64,000 nt of DNA. Origin: JACDBZ01 sp038233215. GTDB lineage: Bacteria > Chloroflexota > Limnocylindria > QHBO01. This document shows positions 7,887 through 15,406 of the stretch, one piece after another. A program made the position numbers and the translations under genes. Position 1 is the stretch's first letter; every line of letters begins with the position of its first letter. The DNA is taken from contig JBBSML010000001.1 of the NCBI GenBank assembly GCA_038233215.1, positions 142,417 through 206,416 of the forward strand, given 5' to 3'. A model generated the notes under the pieces. The model saw only the letters and a list, made by a program, of their open reading frames with translations, was not told the origin of the DNA and searched no databases.

Positions 7887-8626
7887 CCCGTGCGGGCGGG
7901 GATCTCGGGAAGGCCGATATGCACCTCCACACGCTGTACTCCGATGGAACGGCATCCGTGCGGGCAGTGCTCGACCACGTCGAGAGCCGCACCGACCTCG
8001 ACGTCATCGCCATCACCGACCATGAGCGGATCGACGGCGCACTCCGCGCGCGTGAGATCCACGCCGCCGGTGACTACGCGTTCGAGTTCGTGGTCGGCGA
8101 AGAGATCACCACGCGTCGGGGCCATGTACTTGCGCTTTTTATCAGCCGGCGGATTCCCGCACTGCGGCCATTGCCCGAAACACTCGAGCGCATCCATGAC
8201 CAGGGTGGAATCGCGATCGCCGCACATCCGTTGGCACCCCTGACTCCTTCGCTGGGCACGCGCTCCCTGCTGACCGCGCGCGGCGCCGACGACGCGCGCC
8301 AGCGCCTCGACGCGATCGAACTCATGAACCCGTCGGCGGCCGGTCGGTCGCGCCAGGTGAAACGTGCCCGACTCAACGCCGACGTGCTGCGGCTTCCCGC
8401 CGTCGGCAATTCCGACGCGCACGTCCTGGAGGGGATCGGCACCGCGTGGACGTGGTTTCCGGGCGCCACTGCGGACCACTACCGCGCGGCCATCGATGCG
8501 GGCACCACGCAACCTGGCGGCGCGTTCTGGTCCAACCTCCACAATGTCGACGTGTATCGGCGCCAGCTAGGCGCCAAGGCGAGACACCTGCGGCATACAC
8601 TGCGGCCCAGCGGGGAGTGGCGATGA
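7883..8626 (+). CDS. PHP-domain metal-dependent phosphoesterase
   Basis: 247 residues with all PHP motifs: KADMHLHTLYSDG near the N-terminus, AITDHERIDGA, GEEITT, IAAHPLAP and GNSDAH. These place it with the small stand-alone PHP phosphoesterases (YciV/TrpH-like) rather than polymerase-associated PHP domains. ATG at 7883 overlaps the acyltransferase stop, and the stop overlaps the glycosyltransferase start, both as ATGA. Being locked in this operon suggests a phosphorylated lipid or inositol intermediate as substrate. Dephosphorylation of phosphatidylinositol phosphate is an attractive but unproven role. Confidence 0.85.
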   Translation: MTRAGGDLGKADMHLHTLYSDGTASVRAVLDHVESRTDLDVIAITDHERIDGALRAREIHAAGDYAFEFVVGEEITTRRGHVLALFISRRIPALRPLPETLERIHDQGGIAIAAHPLAPLTPSLGTRSLLTARGADDARQRLDAIELMNPSAAGRSRQVKRARLNADVLRLPAVGNSDAHVLEGIGTAWTWFPGATADHYRAAIDAGTTQPGGAFWSNLHNVDVYRRQLGAKARHLRHTLRPSGEWR

Positions 8627-9816
8627 CCCAGCTCCCGCCGGCGGCGGCGACGCCGACCGATCGGGCCGGCTCGCGCCATCGGCCTCCGCTCAAGATCGGG
8701 ATCGTGAGCCCGTACGGCTATCCGCACCCAGGCGGGGTGAACGAACACGTGCGGTACACGCACGAGGCCATGCGCCGCATGGGCCACGACGTCTGGATCA
8801 TCACGTCGAAGTACGGCCGCCAGCGCGAGAGCGAGGGACACGTCATTCGCCTCGGCACCGGCTGGGCGGCACCAGCCAATGGGTCGGTGGGTCGCGTCAC
8901 GCTCGGCCTGCGCTTCAAGCACCAGGCGCGGGAGGTGCTCGAGGCGCACGACTTCGACATCCTCCATTTCCACGAGCCGTTCGTGCCGTTCCTGTCGCCG
9001 ACCGTCCTCGACCAGTCAAGAACCGTGAACATCGCCACCTTTCACGCCTTCGGCGGCTTCTCACCCTCGTACTGGATCGGAAGGCGGTTCGCCGGCCGCC
9101 TACCCGGATTGTTGCATGGACGCATTGCCGTCTCCGGCGCGGCGCGCCACTTCATCAACAGGTACTTTCCCGGCGACTACGAGATCATTCCCAACGGCGT
9201 TGACCTGGACCGATTCACCGATGCCCAACCATACGAGGAGCTGCGCGACGGCAAGACGCTCAACATCCTCTTCGTCGGGCGATTCGAAGAGCGCAAGGGT
9301 CTGATCCACCTGCTCAAGGCGTATCACCGCCTGCGCAAGCGCAAGGTCGACGCGCGACTGCTTGTCGTGGGGGCGGGGCCGAAGCTGCGCGAGTACCGCC
9401 GTTACGTTGGCCTGCGTGGCATCCGCGACGTGGAGTTCCTGGGACGCGTCACCGACGACGAAAAGGTTCGCTACTTCGCCTCCGCCGACATCTACTGCGC
9501 GCCGAACACAGGACAGGAGTCGTTCGGGATCGTGCTGCTGGAGGCCATGGCGGCCGGCGTCCCCATCGTGGCGAGTGACATCCACGGCTTCAAGCGTGTC
9601 ATCGAGCGCAACGTGCAGGGCATCCTGGTCGAGCCCCGAAACCCGCGCGCGCTGGCGGCCGCCCTGTACGCCCTGGCGCGCGACCCCGACCTGCGCCACG
9701 AGATGGGCGAGGCCGGCCGCACCCGCGCCCCCGAGTTCACCTGGGACCGCGTAACCGAACGGATCGTGGACTACTACTACGAGACCCGCGATCGGGTTCT
9801 CGCCTCGCGCGACTGA
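8623..9816 (+). CDS. pimA: GT4 glycosyltransferase, PimA-like phosphatidylinositol mannosyltransferase
   Basis: 397 residues, GT-B fold. The N-terminal domain opens with KIGIVSPYGYPHPGGVNEHV, the glycine-rich acceptor loop seen in PimA. ILHFHEP and ATFHAFGG follow. The C-terminal donor domain has PNGVDLDRF, FVGRFEERKGL, ADIYCAPNTGQESFG and IVLLEAMAAGVPIVASD, the EX7E region shared with PimA. The expected reaction is transfer of mannose from GDP-mannose to phosphatidylinositol at the cytoplasmic face. Last gene of the ArsR-PIPS-ino1-acyltransferase-PHP operon, coupled by ATGA. Family assignment is firm. The exact acceptor is inferred from context. Confidence 0.85.
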   Translation: MTQLPPAAATPTDRAGSRHRPPLKIGIVSPYGYPHPGGVNEHVRYTHEAMRRMGHDVWIITSKYGRQRESEGHVIRLGTGWAAPANGSVGRVTLGLRFKHQAREVLEAHDFDILHFHEPFVPFLSPTVLDQSRTVNIATFHAFGGFSPSYWIGRRFAGRLPGLLHGRIAVSGAARHFINRYFPGDYEIIPNGVDLDRFTDAQPYEELRDGKTLNILFVGRFEERKGLIHLLKAYHRLRKRKVDARLLVVGAGPKLREYRRYVGLRGIRDVEFLGRVTDDEKVRYFASADIYCAPNTGQESFGIVLLEAMAAGVPIVASDIHGFKRVIERNVQGILVEPRNPRALAAALYALARDPDLRHEMGEAGRTRAPEFTWDRVTERIVDYYYETRDRVLASRD

Positions 9817-9952
9817 GGACCGCCGATGTACCGGGCATTGCAACGCATGAATTGGGGTTCACGGTTCATCTGACCCGATCCATCGGGCTCGGCCGCACGG
9901 GAGCGACGTTGCGAGTGCGCAGCTGCCCGATCCATCGGCAGGCCAGAGCCAC

Positions 9953-10951
9953 TCACATCGGCTTGCGGTACGAGGTGAAGGTCTTGTCTGGAGCGAAGCC
10001 GAGCGATTCGTAAAGGCTGTTGGCGCCGGTCGGGCTGTCGGTGTCGACACCCAGGCCGGCCGACGTGAAACTCGCCTTCCGCGCTGCAACCAACGAGCTC
10101 GACAGCAGCGAGCGGGCCAACCCGCGACGGCGCCAGGGCCGGCGGACCGCCACCGAGGCCACGTAGACGCGGTTCCGGCCATGCCGCTCGTTCTCCTCCA
10201 CCGGCACCGTGGTGATGACCACCCCGGCGACCTCGTCGCCGTCCCAGCCGATGCGCCAGAACCGGGGATCCTCGTTGTCCGGATCGGCGATGAACCGATC
10301 CCAATCGGCCTCCGCCCACTCCGTCTCGCCCCAGTGGTCGCGGAACGCCTCGGCCGCTGCGAGCCAGATGGTGCGGTACTGGTCGCGGGTCACCGGGCGC
10401 AGCTCGATGCCACCAGGCATCGGCGAGACGTCGATCTCGGACAGCGTCGGCGCCACCATCTCGTAGAAGAACCGCACCGCGTCATATCCATTTCCAAGCA
10501 GGAGGGCGGCGTTGCCCGCATCGGTGTCCGCACCCTCGGAAGCGAGCCACTTCGGTGCCACCTCTGCATGCTCCGATGCGATCTCCCGCAACCGCTCCTC
10601 GTTGTGCAGATGCATCGCACTCCCGATTCCCTGGCGTCGCCAGTCTGGGTGGACGAAGCCGAAGTTCTCGTACGAGCGGCCGCCCTCCACGAGATCGGTC
10701 CAGAAGACCCGGGCATAGGCGACGATCTGGTCACCGACCTCGGCGATCACGATGTCTTGCTCCGGATCGCAGTTGACGAGGGTCGCGTAGTTGAGCTTCA
10801 GCTGCTCGAGATTGGTGATCTCCTCGATACCGTCCGCCGCGTGCGCCGCGGTATAGACGCGAAGCATGGCGGGCAGGTCATCTTCGCCGCGGTAGTGGCG
10901 GAAGCGCAGGCCGGCGACAGCCGGCGCCCCGCCAGGTGAAACCTGGATCAT
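9953..10951 (-). CDS. Double-GNAT acetyltransferase, third in tandem
   Basis: 332 residues made of two GNAT domains. The N-terminal acetyl-CoA loop is HPDWRRQGIGSAM and the C-terminal one is RRPWRRRGLARSLL. Between them lies the shared segment ELRPVTRDQYRTIWLAAAEAFRDHWGE. Two fused GNAT domains recall mycothiol synthase, but the rest is not diagnostic. It is the last of three homologous genes in a row, coupled to the previous one by ATGA. It sits downstream of an ABC exporter, so modification of the same toxic or signalling compound is a reasonable guess. Confidence 0.82.
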   Translation of the reverse strand: MIQVSPGGAPAVAGLRFRHYRGEDDLPAMLRVYTAAHAADGIEEITNLEQLKLNYATLVNCDPEQDIVIAEVGDQIVAYARVFWTDLVEGGRSYENFGFVHPDWRRQGIGSAMHLHNEERLREIASEHAEVAPKWLASEGADTDAGNAALLLGNGYDAVRFFYEMVAPTLSEIDVSPMPGGIELRPVTRDQYRTIWLAAAEAFRDHWGETEWAEADWDRFIADPDNEDPRFWRIGWDGDEVAGVVITTVPVEENERHGRNRVYVASVAVRRPWRRRGLARSLLSSSLVAARKASFTSAGLGVDTDSPTGANSLYESLGFAPDKTFTSYRKPM

Positions 10952-11946
10952 GTGGATGGGCTTCCTTCCATCGGCTTGCGACGGGAAGTGAATCGGTCAT
11001 CGATCTCGAAGCCAGCCTCCTCGTAGAGTCCAAACGCGCCAGATGGGTTGTGGGCATCCACGCCGAGCGCCGCGCTCGTCATGTCGCGATCGCGAAACAC
11101 GACCAGGGACCGCGCGATGAGCACCCGAGCAAGTCCCCGCCGTCGCCAGGCGCGCCGGGTGAAGACCGAGTCGAGCCACCCGCGCCGGGTCCCCAACGCC
11201 TCGTTCTCCTCCGGATGGATGGTGTTGATGACGCCACCCGCGATCTGTTCGCCATCCCAGGCGATCAGCCAGAGTGACGGATCCGAATCGGGCGCCTCGA
11301 AGAATCGATGCATGGCCGCCTCCGACTCGTCGGATCCCCCCCAATGGTCGCGGAAGGCCTCGCGATTGGCACGCCAGATTTCCGGATACTGATCGGGCGT
11401 GACGGGCCTCAGCTCGAAGCCGTCGGACAGCGCGACCTCGGGCAGCGCATTTAGCGTGGGTCGCACCATGTCGAAGAACCACCGAACGACCGAATAGCCG
11501 GACCGATCCAGTAGCGTGGCCCCAGGCCGCCCATCGGCTGCCCAGGCGCCGAACACGCTCTCGCGGTCCGCGTGGTGAGTCGCCGCCAGCGCCCGCGCCC
11601 GTCGCTCGTTCTCCGCGAGCAGCGCGGTACCGATCCCGCGACGGCGATATGACGGCTCGACGGCTCCCCACACGCGGTACTCCCGGAATTCGCCGTCGCG
11701 AGTGTCCACCCACTCCTGGCTGGCCCACGCGACCACATGGCCGTCCATTTCCGCCACGAAGACGTCCCGCGCGGAATCGAAGTGCTCAGATGGACTGCCG
11801 AGATACGCCCGCAATCCCTCCACGGTGTCCCGTTCCGAGATACTGTCGGCCTCATTCTCGGCGTTGACCACGCGAACCATGACCTCCAGGTCCTCCTGGC
11901 CGGCGAACGGCCGAAAGCGGAGACCTGGTACGGACGCAATTGTCAT
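10948..11946 (-). CDS. Double-GNAT acetyltransferase, second in tandem
   Basis: 332 residues, same two-domain layout as its neighbours. The acetyl-CoA loops are EPSYRRRGIGTALL and RRAWRRRGLARVLI. The linker element ELRPVTPDQYPEIWRANREAFRDHWGG is nearly the same as in the flanking copies. The start is the ATG at 11946 in an ATGA overlap with the upstream copy, although the frame is open a little further upstream. Divergence in the N-terminal domains suggests an old duplication. Confidence 0.82.
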   Translation of the reverse strand: MTIASVPGLRFRPFAGQEDLEVMVRVVNAENEADSISERDTVEGLRAYLGSPSEHFDSARDVFVAEMDGHVVAWASQEWVDTRDGEFREYRVWGAVEPSYRRRGIGTALLAENERRARALAATHHADRESVFGAWAADGRPGATLLDRSGYSVVRWFFDMVRPTLNALPEVALSDGFELRPVTPDQYPEIWRANREAFRDHWGGSDESEAAMHRFFEAPDSDPSLWLIAWDGEQIAGGVINTIHPEENEALGTRRGWLDSVFTRRAWRRRGLARVLIARSLVVFRDRDMTSAALGVDAHNPSGAFGLYEEAGFEIDDRFTSRRKPMEGSPST

Positions 11947-12980
11947 GACGTTGCCTCCAGCGGCTTCTGCCACGCGGAGCTGCGCTCAGTCACGACGAAT
12001 CCGCATGACTCGTACAGGCCCAACGCGCCGGACGGATTGTCTGCGTCGACCCCCAGCGCCGCGGTATCCAATCCGCTCTCGGCCAACAGGTTGATGCTCC
12101 GCCCGATGAGGGCTCGCGCAAGTCCACGGCCCCGCCATTGGCGACGCGTGAAGACGCTTTCGAGCCACCCGCGACGTAACCCGAGTTCGTCGTTCTCCTC
12201 GGCGAAGATGTTGTTCTGGACTGCGCCGGCGATCTCAGATCCGTCCCAGGCCACCACCGACAGATCCGGCTGATACTCGGAGGACTCGACCCAGCGCAGG
12301 AAGCTGGCCTCCGACATGTCCCACCCGCCCCAGTGATCCTGGAACGCCTCGTGGTCCGCGTTCCAGATGGCCCGCGCCTGATCACGCGACGCCGGGCGTA
12401 CCTCGAGGCCCTCCGGCAGCGAGAGAAGATCGGGCCTGTCAACGTCAATCCCGGGGCGCTCCATCTCGAAGAACCAGCGGACCGGCTTGTACCCCTCGCT
12501 GGCGGCGAGGGCGGACCGGCCGACCTGACGCTCGTAGACGAACATGCCGATCACCCGCGGACGATCGACCTCGTGGTGGGAATCATTGACGCGGATCAGG
12601 TCCTCAGCGGCCGCGAGGAGGCGTTGCCCGATCCCTCGCCGCCGATACGCCGAGTCGACCGCGCCGCGGGAGCGATGCTCGCGCGTCCCGTCGGTGCCAT
12701 CGACCCAGTCAACGCGGACGGTGCCCACCACCCGTCCATCAGCCTCGGCCATCAGCACGTCTCGCGCCGCGTCGAAGGAGTCGGATGCGTGACGGAAGGT
12801 GGCCGCCAGGTCGTCCAGCGTGACGACCTCGCGCACACCATCATGGGCGAGATCCGCGTTGCTGAGACGCACGATCTCGATCAGGTCGGCCTCTCCGCCG
12901 TAGGGCCGCAGGACGAGGTCGCGAATCTCGGCCGCGGGAGCGGCCGCATCGGTCTTCAATGACGATTCTCCGTGTTTCAT
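11943..12980 (-). CDS. Double-GNAT acetyltransferase, first in tandem
   Basis: 345 residues with loops DSAYRRRGIGQRLL and RRQWRGRGLARALI, and the shared central element RDQARAIWNADHEAFQDHWGG. The start is the ATG at 12980, which overlaps the stop of the ABC permease by one base (TGATG), so it is translated from the transporter message. Upstream residues of the open frame are antisense to the permease and were discarded. The extra N-terminal 15 residues (KHGESSLKTDAAAP) are not part of the GNAT fold. Confidence 0.82.
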   Translation of the reverse strand: MKHGESSLKTDAAAPAAEIRDLVLRPYGGEADLIEIVRLSNADLAHDGVREVVTLDDLAATFRHASDSFDAARDVLMAEADGRVVGTVRVDWVDGTDGTREHRSRGAVDSAYRRRGIGQRLLAAAEDLIRVNDSHHEVDRPRVIGMFVYERQVGRSALAASEGYKPVRWFFEMERPGIDVDRPDLLSLPEGLEVRPASRDQARAIWNADHEAFQDHWGGWDMSEASFLRWVESSEYQPDLSVVAWDGSEIAGAVQNNIFAEENDELGLRRGWLESVFTRRQWRGRGLARALIGRSINLLAESGLDTAALGVDADNPSGALGLYESCGFVVTERSSAWQKPLEATS

Positions 12981-13780
12981 CAGCCGACTCGCTTGAGCTT
13001 GCCGGTGCGCTTCGCGTAACGCTCCGCGATCCCGAAGACGTAGACGCCAAGCGGAATCAGGACGACGCCCATCACCACCAGCGGCCACACGTCGTGCAGC
13101 AGCTCCGTGACGGAGGTGCCGTCGATCAGGCCGGCGCGGATGCCGTTGAGCACATACGTCCCGGGGCTGAACTGCGACACGAACTGCATCCAGCCCGGCA
13201 GGATGTCGGTGCTGTAGTACACCCCGCTGAAGAGCAGGATGACCGACTGGATCAAGAAGACCATCTGGTCACCTCGCTCCACGTAGAGCAGCGGCAGGAT
13301 CGCCGCCATCATGCCGACCCCCACGAAGCTCAATGATCCAAGCAGAAGAAACGCGCCCGCCGTCACGAAGTTGCCGCCGGTGAACTCCACGTTGAACAGG
13401 AGCATCATCACCACCAGGATGATGACCATCTGGATCAGCGCGTACGTCACGGCGAACAGGGTCGAGCCGACGAGCTGCGTGTAGCGCCGCACCGGTGCCA
13501 TGAAGGTGTACTCGAGCGTCCCCTCCCAGCGCTCCCAGGTCACCGTCTCGCCGATGAACCCGAAGACGATGCTCAGGAAGTTCCAGAAAATGGTGCCGAT
13601 CACCAGCACCTGGAGCAGGCCCGGGTCGTCTTGGGCAACGCCGATGAAGGCCACCGACAGGGCGGCCGCCAGCGAATAGCCGAGCCAGGCGACCTCCCAG
13701 CCCCAGTAGCGTTTCGTCAGGTTGAAGTTGCGCTCCACGAAGGCGAAGCTCGCCCGCAGCTCGCGCGTTGCCATCGACAT
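12980..13780 (-). CDS. ABC-2 type transporter permease
   Basis: 266 residues, six transmembrane helices. ETVTWERWEGTLEYTFMAPV at the cytoplasmic coupling region and the C-terminal FSGVYYSTDILPGWMQF followed by SPGTYVLNGIRA are typical of ABC-2 (DrrB/NodJ-like) exporters. A good ribosome site (GAGGAC) precedes the ATG at 13780. It pairs with the ATPase encoded two genes upstream and probably exports a drug or lipid-like compound. Confidence 0.9.
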   Translation of the reverse strand: MSMATRELRASFAFVERNFNLTKRYWGWEVAWLGYSLAAALSVAFIGVAQDDPGLLQVLVIGTIFWNFLSIVFGFIGETVTWERWEGTLEYTFMAPVRRYTQLVGSTLFAVTYALIQMVIILVVMMLLFNVEFTGGNFVTAGAFLLLGSLSFVGVGMMAAILPLLYVERGDQMVFLIQSVILLFSGVYYSTDILPGWMQFVSQFSPGTYVLNGIRAGLIDGTSVTELLHDVWPLVVMGVVLIPLGVYVFGIAERYAKRTGKLKRVG

Positions 13781-13827
13781 GGTTGTCCTCTTTCTTCCTC
13801 AATGAGCCGATGGACCGGCCCCGGCCC

Positions 13828-14022
13828 TTATCGGGCTCGGACCGGCCACATCGCTGGCTCGCCGGACAGCCGGCTGCCGAAGCGGACCAGGTGGCGACCA
13901 ACCCACCGCCTCACGGGGCGATGTTGTGCCGTCAGCTCGATCGGGAGGCTCGTGCGGCGCAGCCGCGATTCGCGCTCCTCAACCAGGCTGAGCAGGACAC
14001 GCAGGTCCAGGGTGCTATGCAC
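13828..14022 (-). CDS. Small protein between ABC ATPase and permease genes
   Basis: 64 residues: VHSTLDLRVLLSLVEERE at the N-terminus, then a strongly basic middle and end (RRWVGRHLVRFGSRL). The start is the GTG at 14022, eight bases after a perfect AGGAGG. A further GTG at 14031 lies inside that ribosome site and is unlikely. Codon use is GC-rich in third positions like its neighbours. No family recognised. The N-terminal half looks helical and amphipathic, and no signal peptide or transmembrane segment is visible. The strong ribosome site and location inside the operon support a real product. Confidence 0.6.
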   Translation of the reverse strand: MHSTLDLRVLLSLVEERESRLRRTSLPIELTAQHRPVRRWVGRHLVRFGSRLSGEPAMWPVRAR

Positions 14023-14048
14023 GGAAATCACCTCCTCTCTTCGTTCTG

Positions 14049-14957
14049 CTAGTCATCGTCTTCGCTCTTTGCATCGTCGTGGTCGTCATCGAGGCTTCTG
14101 CCGGTGAAGGTCATGAACACCCGCTCCAGCGTCGGCTCCTGGCCGTACTGCTCGGCGACGAGCGTCTTGAGCTGCTGCGGCGTCCCCTCGGCCACCAGCC
14201 GGCCGTCGTTGATCAGAGCGATCCGGTCACACAGCCGCCCGGCCTCGTCCAGGTCATGGGTGGTCAGCACGATCGTCGCATCGTGCGTGTCACGCACCTC
14301 CTCGATGAAGGTCTGCACGTCGAGCTTCGATCGCGGGTCGAGTCCCGTTGTCGGCTCGTCGAGCAACAGCACCGTGGGGCTGGTCAGCAGCGCCCGCGCG
14401 ATCGCGACCTTCTGCTGCATCCCGCGACTCATCTGCTCGAGCGGACGGCTCAACCGCTTCTCGCCGATACCGAGCCGGCCGAGGATCGCGATCGCCTCGG
14501 CGCGCGCCACCTTGGTGTCCAAACCGTAGAGCCGTGCGGCGTAGGCGAGGTTCTCGTGCGGGGACAGCTTCTTGAAGAAGGCGGCGTCGACGCTCACCCG
14601 ATTGATGAGCTGCTTGACCTTCATCTCGTCGCGCTCGATGTCGTTGCCGAACACCTCCACCCGTCCGCCGTCCAGGGTCAACAGCGTGCTGACGAGCCGA
14701 ATGAGCGTGCTCTTGCCCGAGCCGTTGGCACCCAGAATCCCGTAGATCTCGCCGCGGCGGATCGACATCGACACCTCGTTGACGGCGATGACCGACTTCT
14801 TCTTGCGGCCCACCACGAACTTCTTGGTGGCCCGCTCGAGGAGCAGTGCTGGCTGCTCGCCGGGCGGCGGCGGGCCGACGCGGCGCAGCGGGGCGGCGGC
14901 GGCGGCGGGCATCGGTAGCGGCGCGGTCGTCTTCGGTTCGGAAATGAACTCGATCAT
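14049..14957 (-). CDS. ABC transporter ATP-binding protein (ABC-2 export type)
   Basis: 302 residues with a complete ATPase: Walker A GANGSGKST, a Q-loop region in which VSVDAAFFKKLSP replaces the usual Q, signature MSRGMQQKV, Walker B VLLLDEPTTGLDP and the switch TTHDLDEA. The first 40 residues are a Pro/Ala-rich extension, and the tail is acidic (DDDHDDAKSEDDD). Start ATG at 14957. The 330-base leader upstream holds a promoter, a short reading frame and an intrinsic terminator, so expression is probably attenuated. Partner of the permease at 12980-13780. Confidence 0.9.
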   Translation of the reverse strand: MIEFISEPKTTAPLPMPAAAAAPLRRVGPPPPGEQPALLLERATKKFVVGRKKKSVIAVNEVSMSIRRGEIYGILGANGSGKSTLIRLVSTLLTLDGGRVEVFGNDIERDEMKVKQLINRVSVDAAFFKKLSPHENLAYAARLYGLDTKVARAEAIAILGRLGIGEKRLSRPLEQMSRGMQQKVAIARALLTSPTVLLLDEPTTGLDPRSKLDVQTFIEEVRDTHDATIVLTTHDLDEAGRLCDRIALINDGRLVAEGTPQQLKTLVAEQYGQEPTLERVFMTFTGRSLDDDHDDAKSEDDD

Positions 14958-15001
14958 GGTCTGTCCCGTTGCTGATGTTCTGGTGGGCCCGGAGATGGTG
15001 A

Positions 15002-15034
15002 GAGCCGCGGCCCGTTGCCCTCGGTCCGCGGCTC
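15002..15034 (-). promoter_or_regulatory. Second leader hairpin before ABC ATPase gene
   Basis: A 9-base perfect inverted repeat, GAGCCGCGG at 15002-15010 and CCGCGGCTC at 15026-15034, lies between the leader terminator and the ATPase start. It is not followed by a T-run. Its sequence echoes the terminator arm (GAGCCGTGG), so alternative pairing between the two is possible. Confidence 0.45.
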
Positions 15035-15057
15035 GTTCCAATGCCCCGTGGGGCAAC

Positions 15058-15087
15058 AAAAAACCGTGGACCTGATCCGGCCCACGG
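15058..15087 (-). terminator. Intrinsic terminator in the leader of the ABC/GNAT operon
   Basis: Read on the minus strand, CCGTGGGCC pairs with GGTCCACGG (nine pairs, one G-U) around a GGATCA loop, followed directly by six T residues (15063-15058). It lies 26 bases after the stop of a leader reading frame and about 100 bases before the ATPase start. The upstream CCACG-agc-CGTGG can pair with the terminator's 5' arm instead, which is the layout of an attenuator. Confidence 0.7.
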
Positions 15088-15112
15088 CTCGTGGTGTCTG
15101 GCGTCGGCGGTC

Positions 15113-15211
15113 CTACCGCCGGTGCTCAACCTCGAGTGAGGGCACAGATCTCCCGTCGACATCGCCGCCGGTGGGCGCGAGTCGCGGTGCGTTGAAGGCG
15201 CAAGATGCCAT
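15113..15211 (-). CDS. Leader peptide (upstream ORF) of attenuator-controlled ABC operon
   Basis: 32 codons, ATG at 15211, TAG at 15115-15113, with a strong ribosome site (GAGGAG, eight-base spacing). The peptide begins MASCAFNAPRLAP and ends EVEHRR, with no single-residue run that would point to an amino-acid sensor. The stop codon sits in the short hairpin CGGCGGT-agg-ACCGCCG. Position between promoter and terminator suggests ribosome-mediated attenuation, as in antibiotic-inducible exporters. That it is translated is inferred from the ribosome site only. Confidence 0.55.
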   Translation of the reverse strand: MASCAFNAPRLAPTGGDVDGRSVPSLEVEHRR

Positions 15212-15290
15212 TCAGGTCGCTCCTCTGTGCTGGTGGTTGGTGGCCGGGCACACACGAGACGGCATCGGCTGCAGTGCGTGGTGCCGGCGG

Positions 15291-15320
15291 AGTCTACGAC
15301 CAGCGCTTGGTCGGTGTCAA
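15291..15320 (-). promoter_or_regulatory. Promoter of ABC/GNAT operon
   Basis: On the minus strand TTGACA (15320-15315) and TAGACT (15296-15291) are 18 bases apart. A start near 15284 would give a leader of about 70 bases before the leader peptide. The -10 element matches the TAGAAT/TAGACT type seen in front of rpmH and rplU in this window. Confidence 0.6.
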
Positions 15321-15406
15321 CCGTCAGCGGATCGGGACATTCCGCCCTGTTCCGTGCAGCTGGGTCAGCGCTATCGTGTGCTCCCCGAGCAGGAGCAACC
15401 CGAGCA

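Noticed and set aside
9817..9952. Possible tRNA or terminator in the gap after the PimA-like gene
   Set aside because: Two copies of CCCGATCCATCGG are present but no cloverleaf or T-run could be drawn.
13768..14107. Plus-strand frames between the ABC permease and ATPase genes
   Set aside because: The minus-strand 64-residue frame has a perfect ribosome site; the plus-strand ones have none and are His/Arg-rich shadows.
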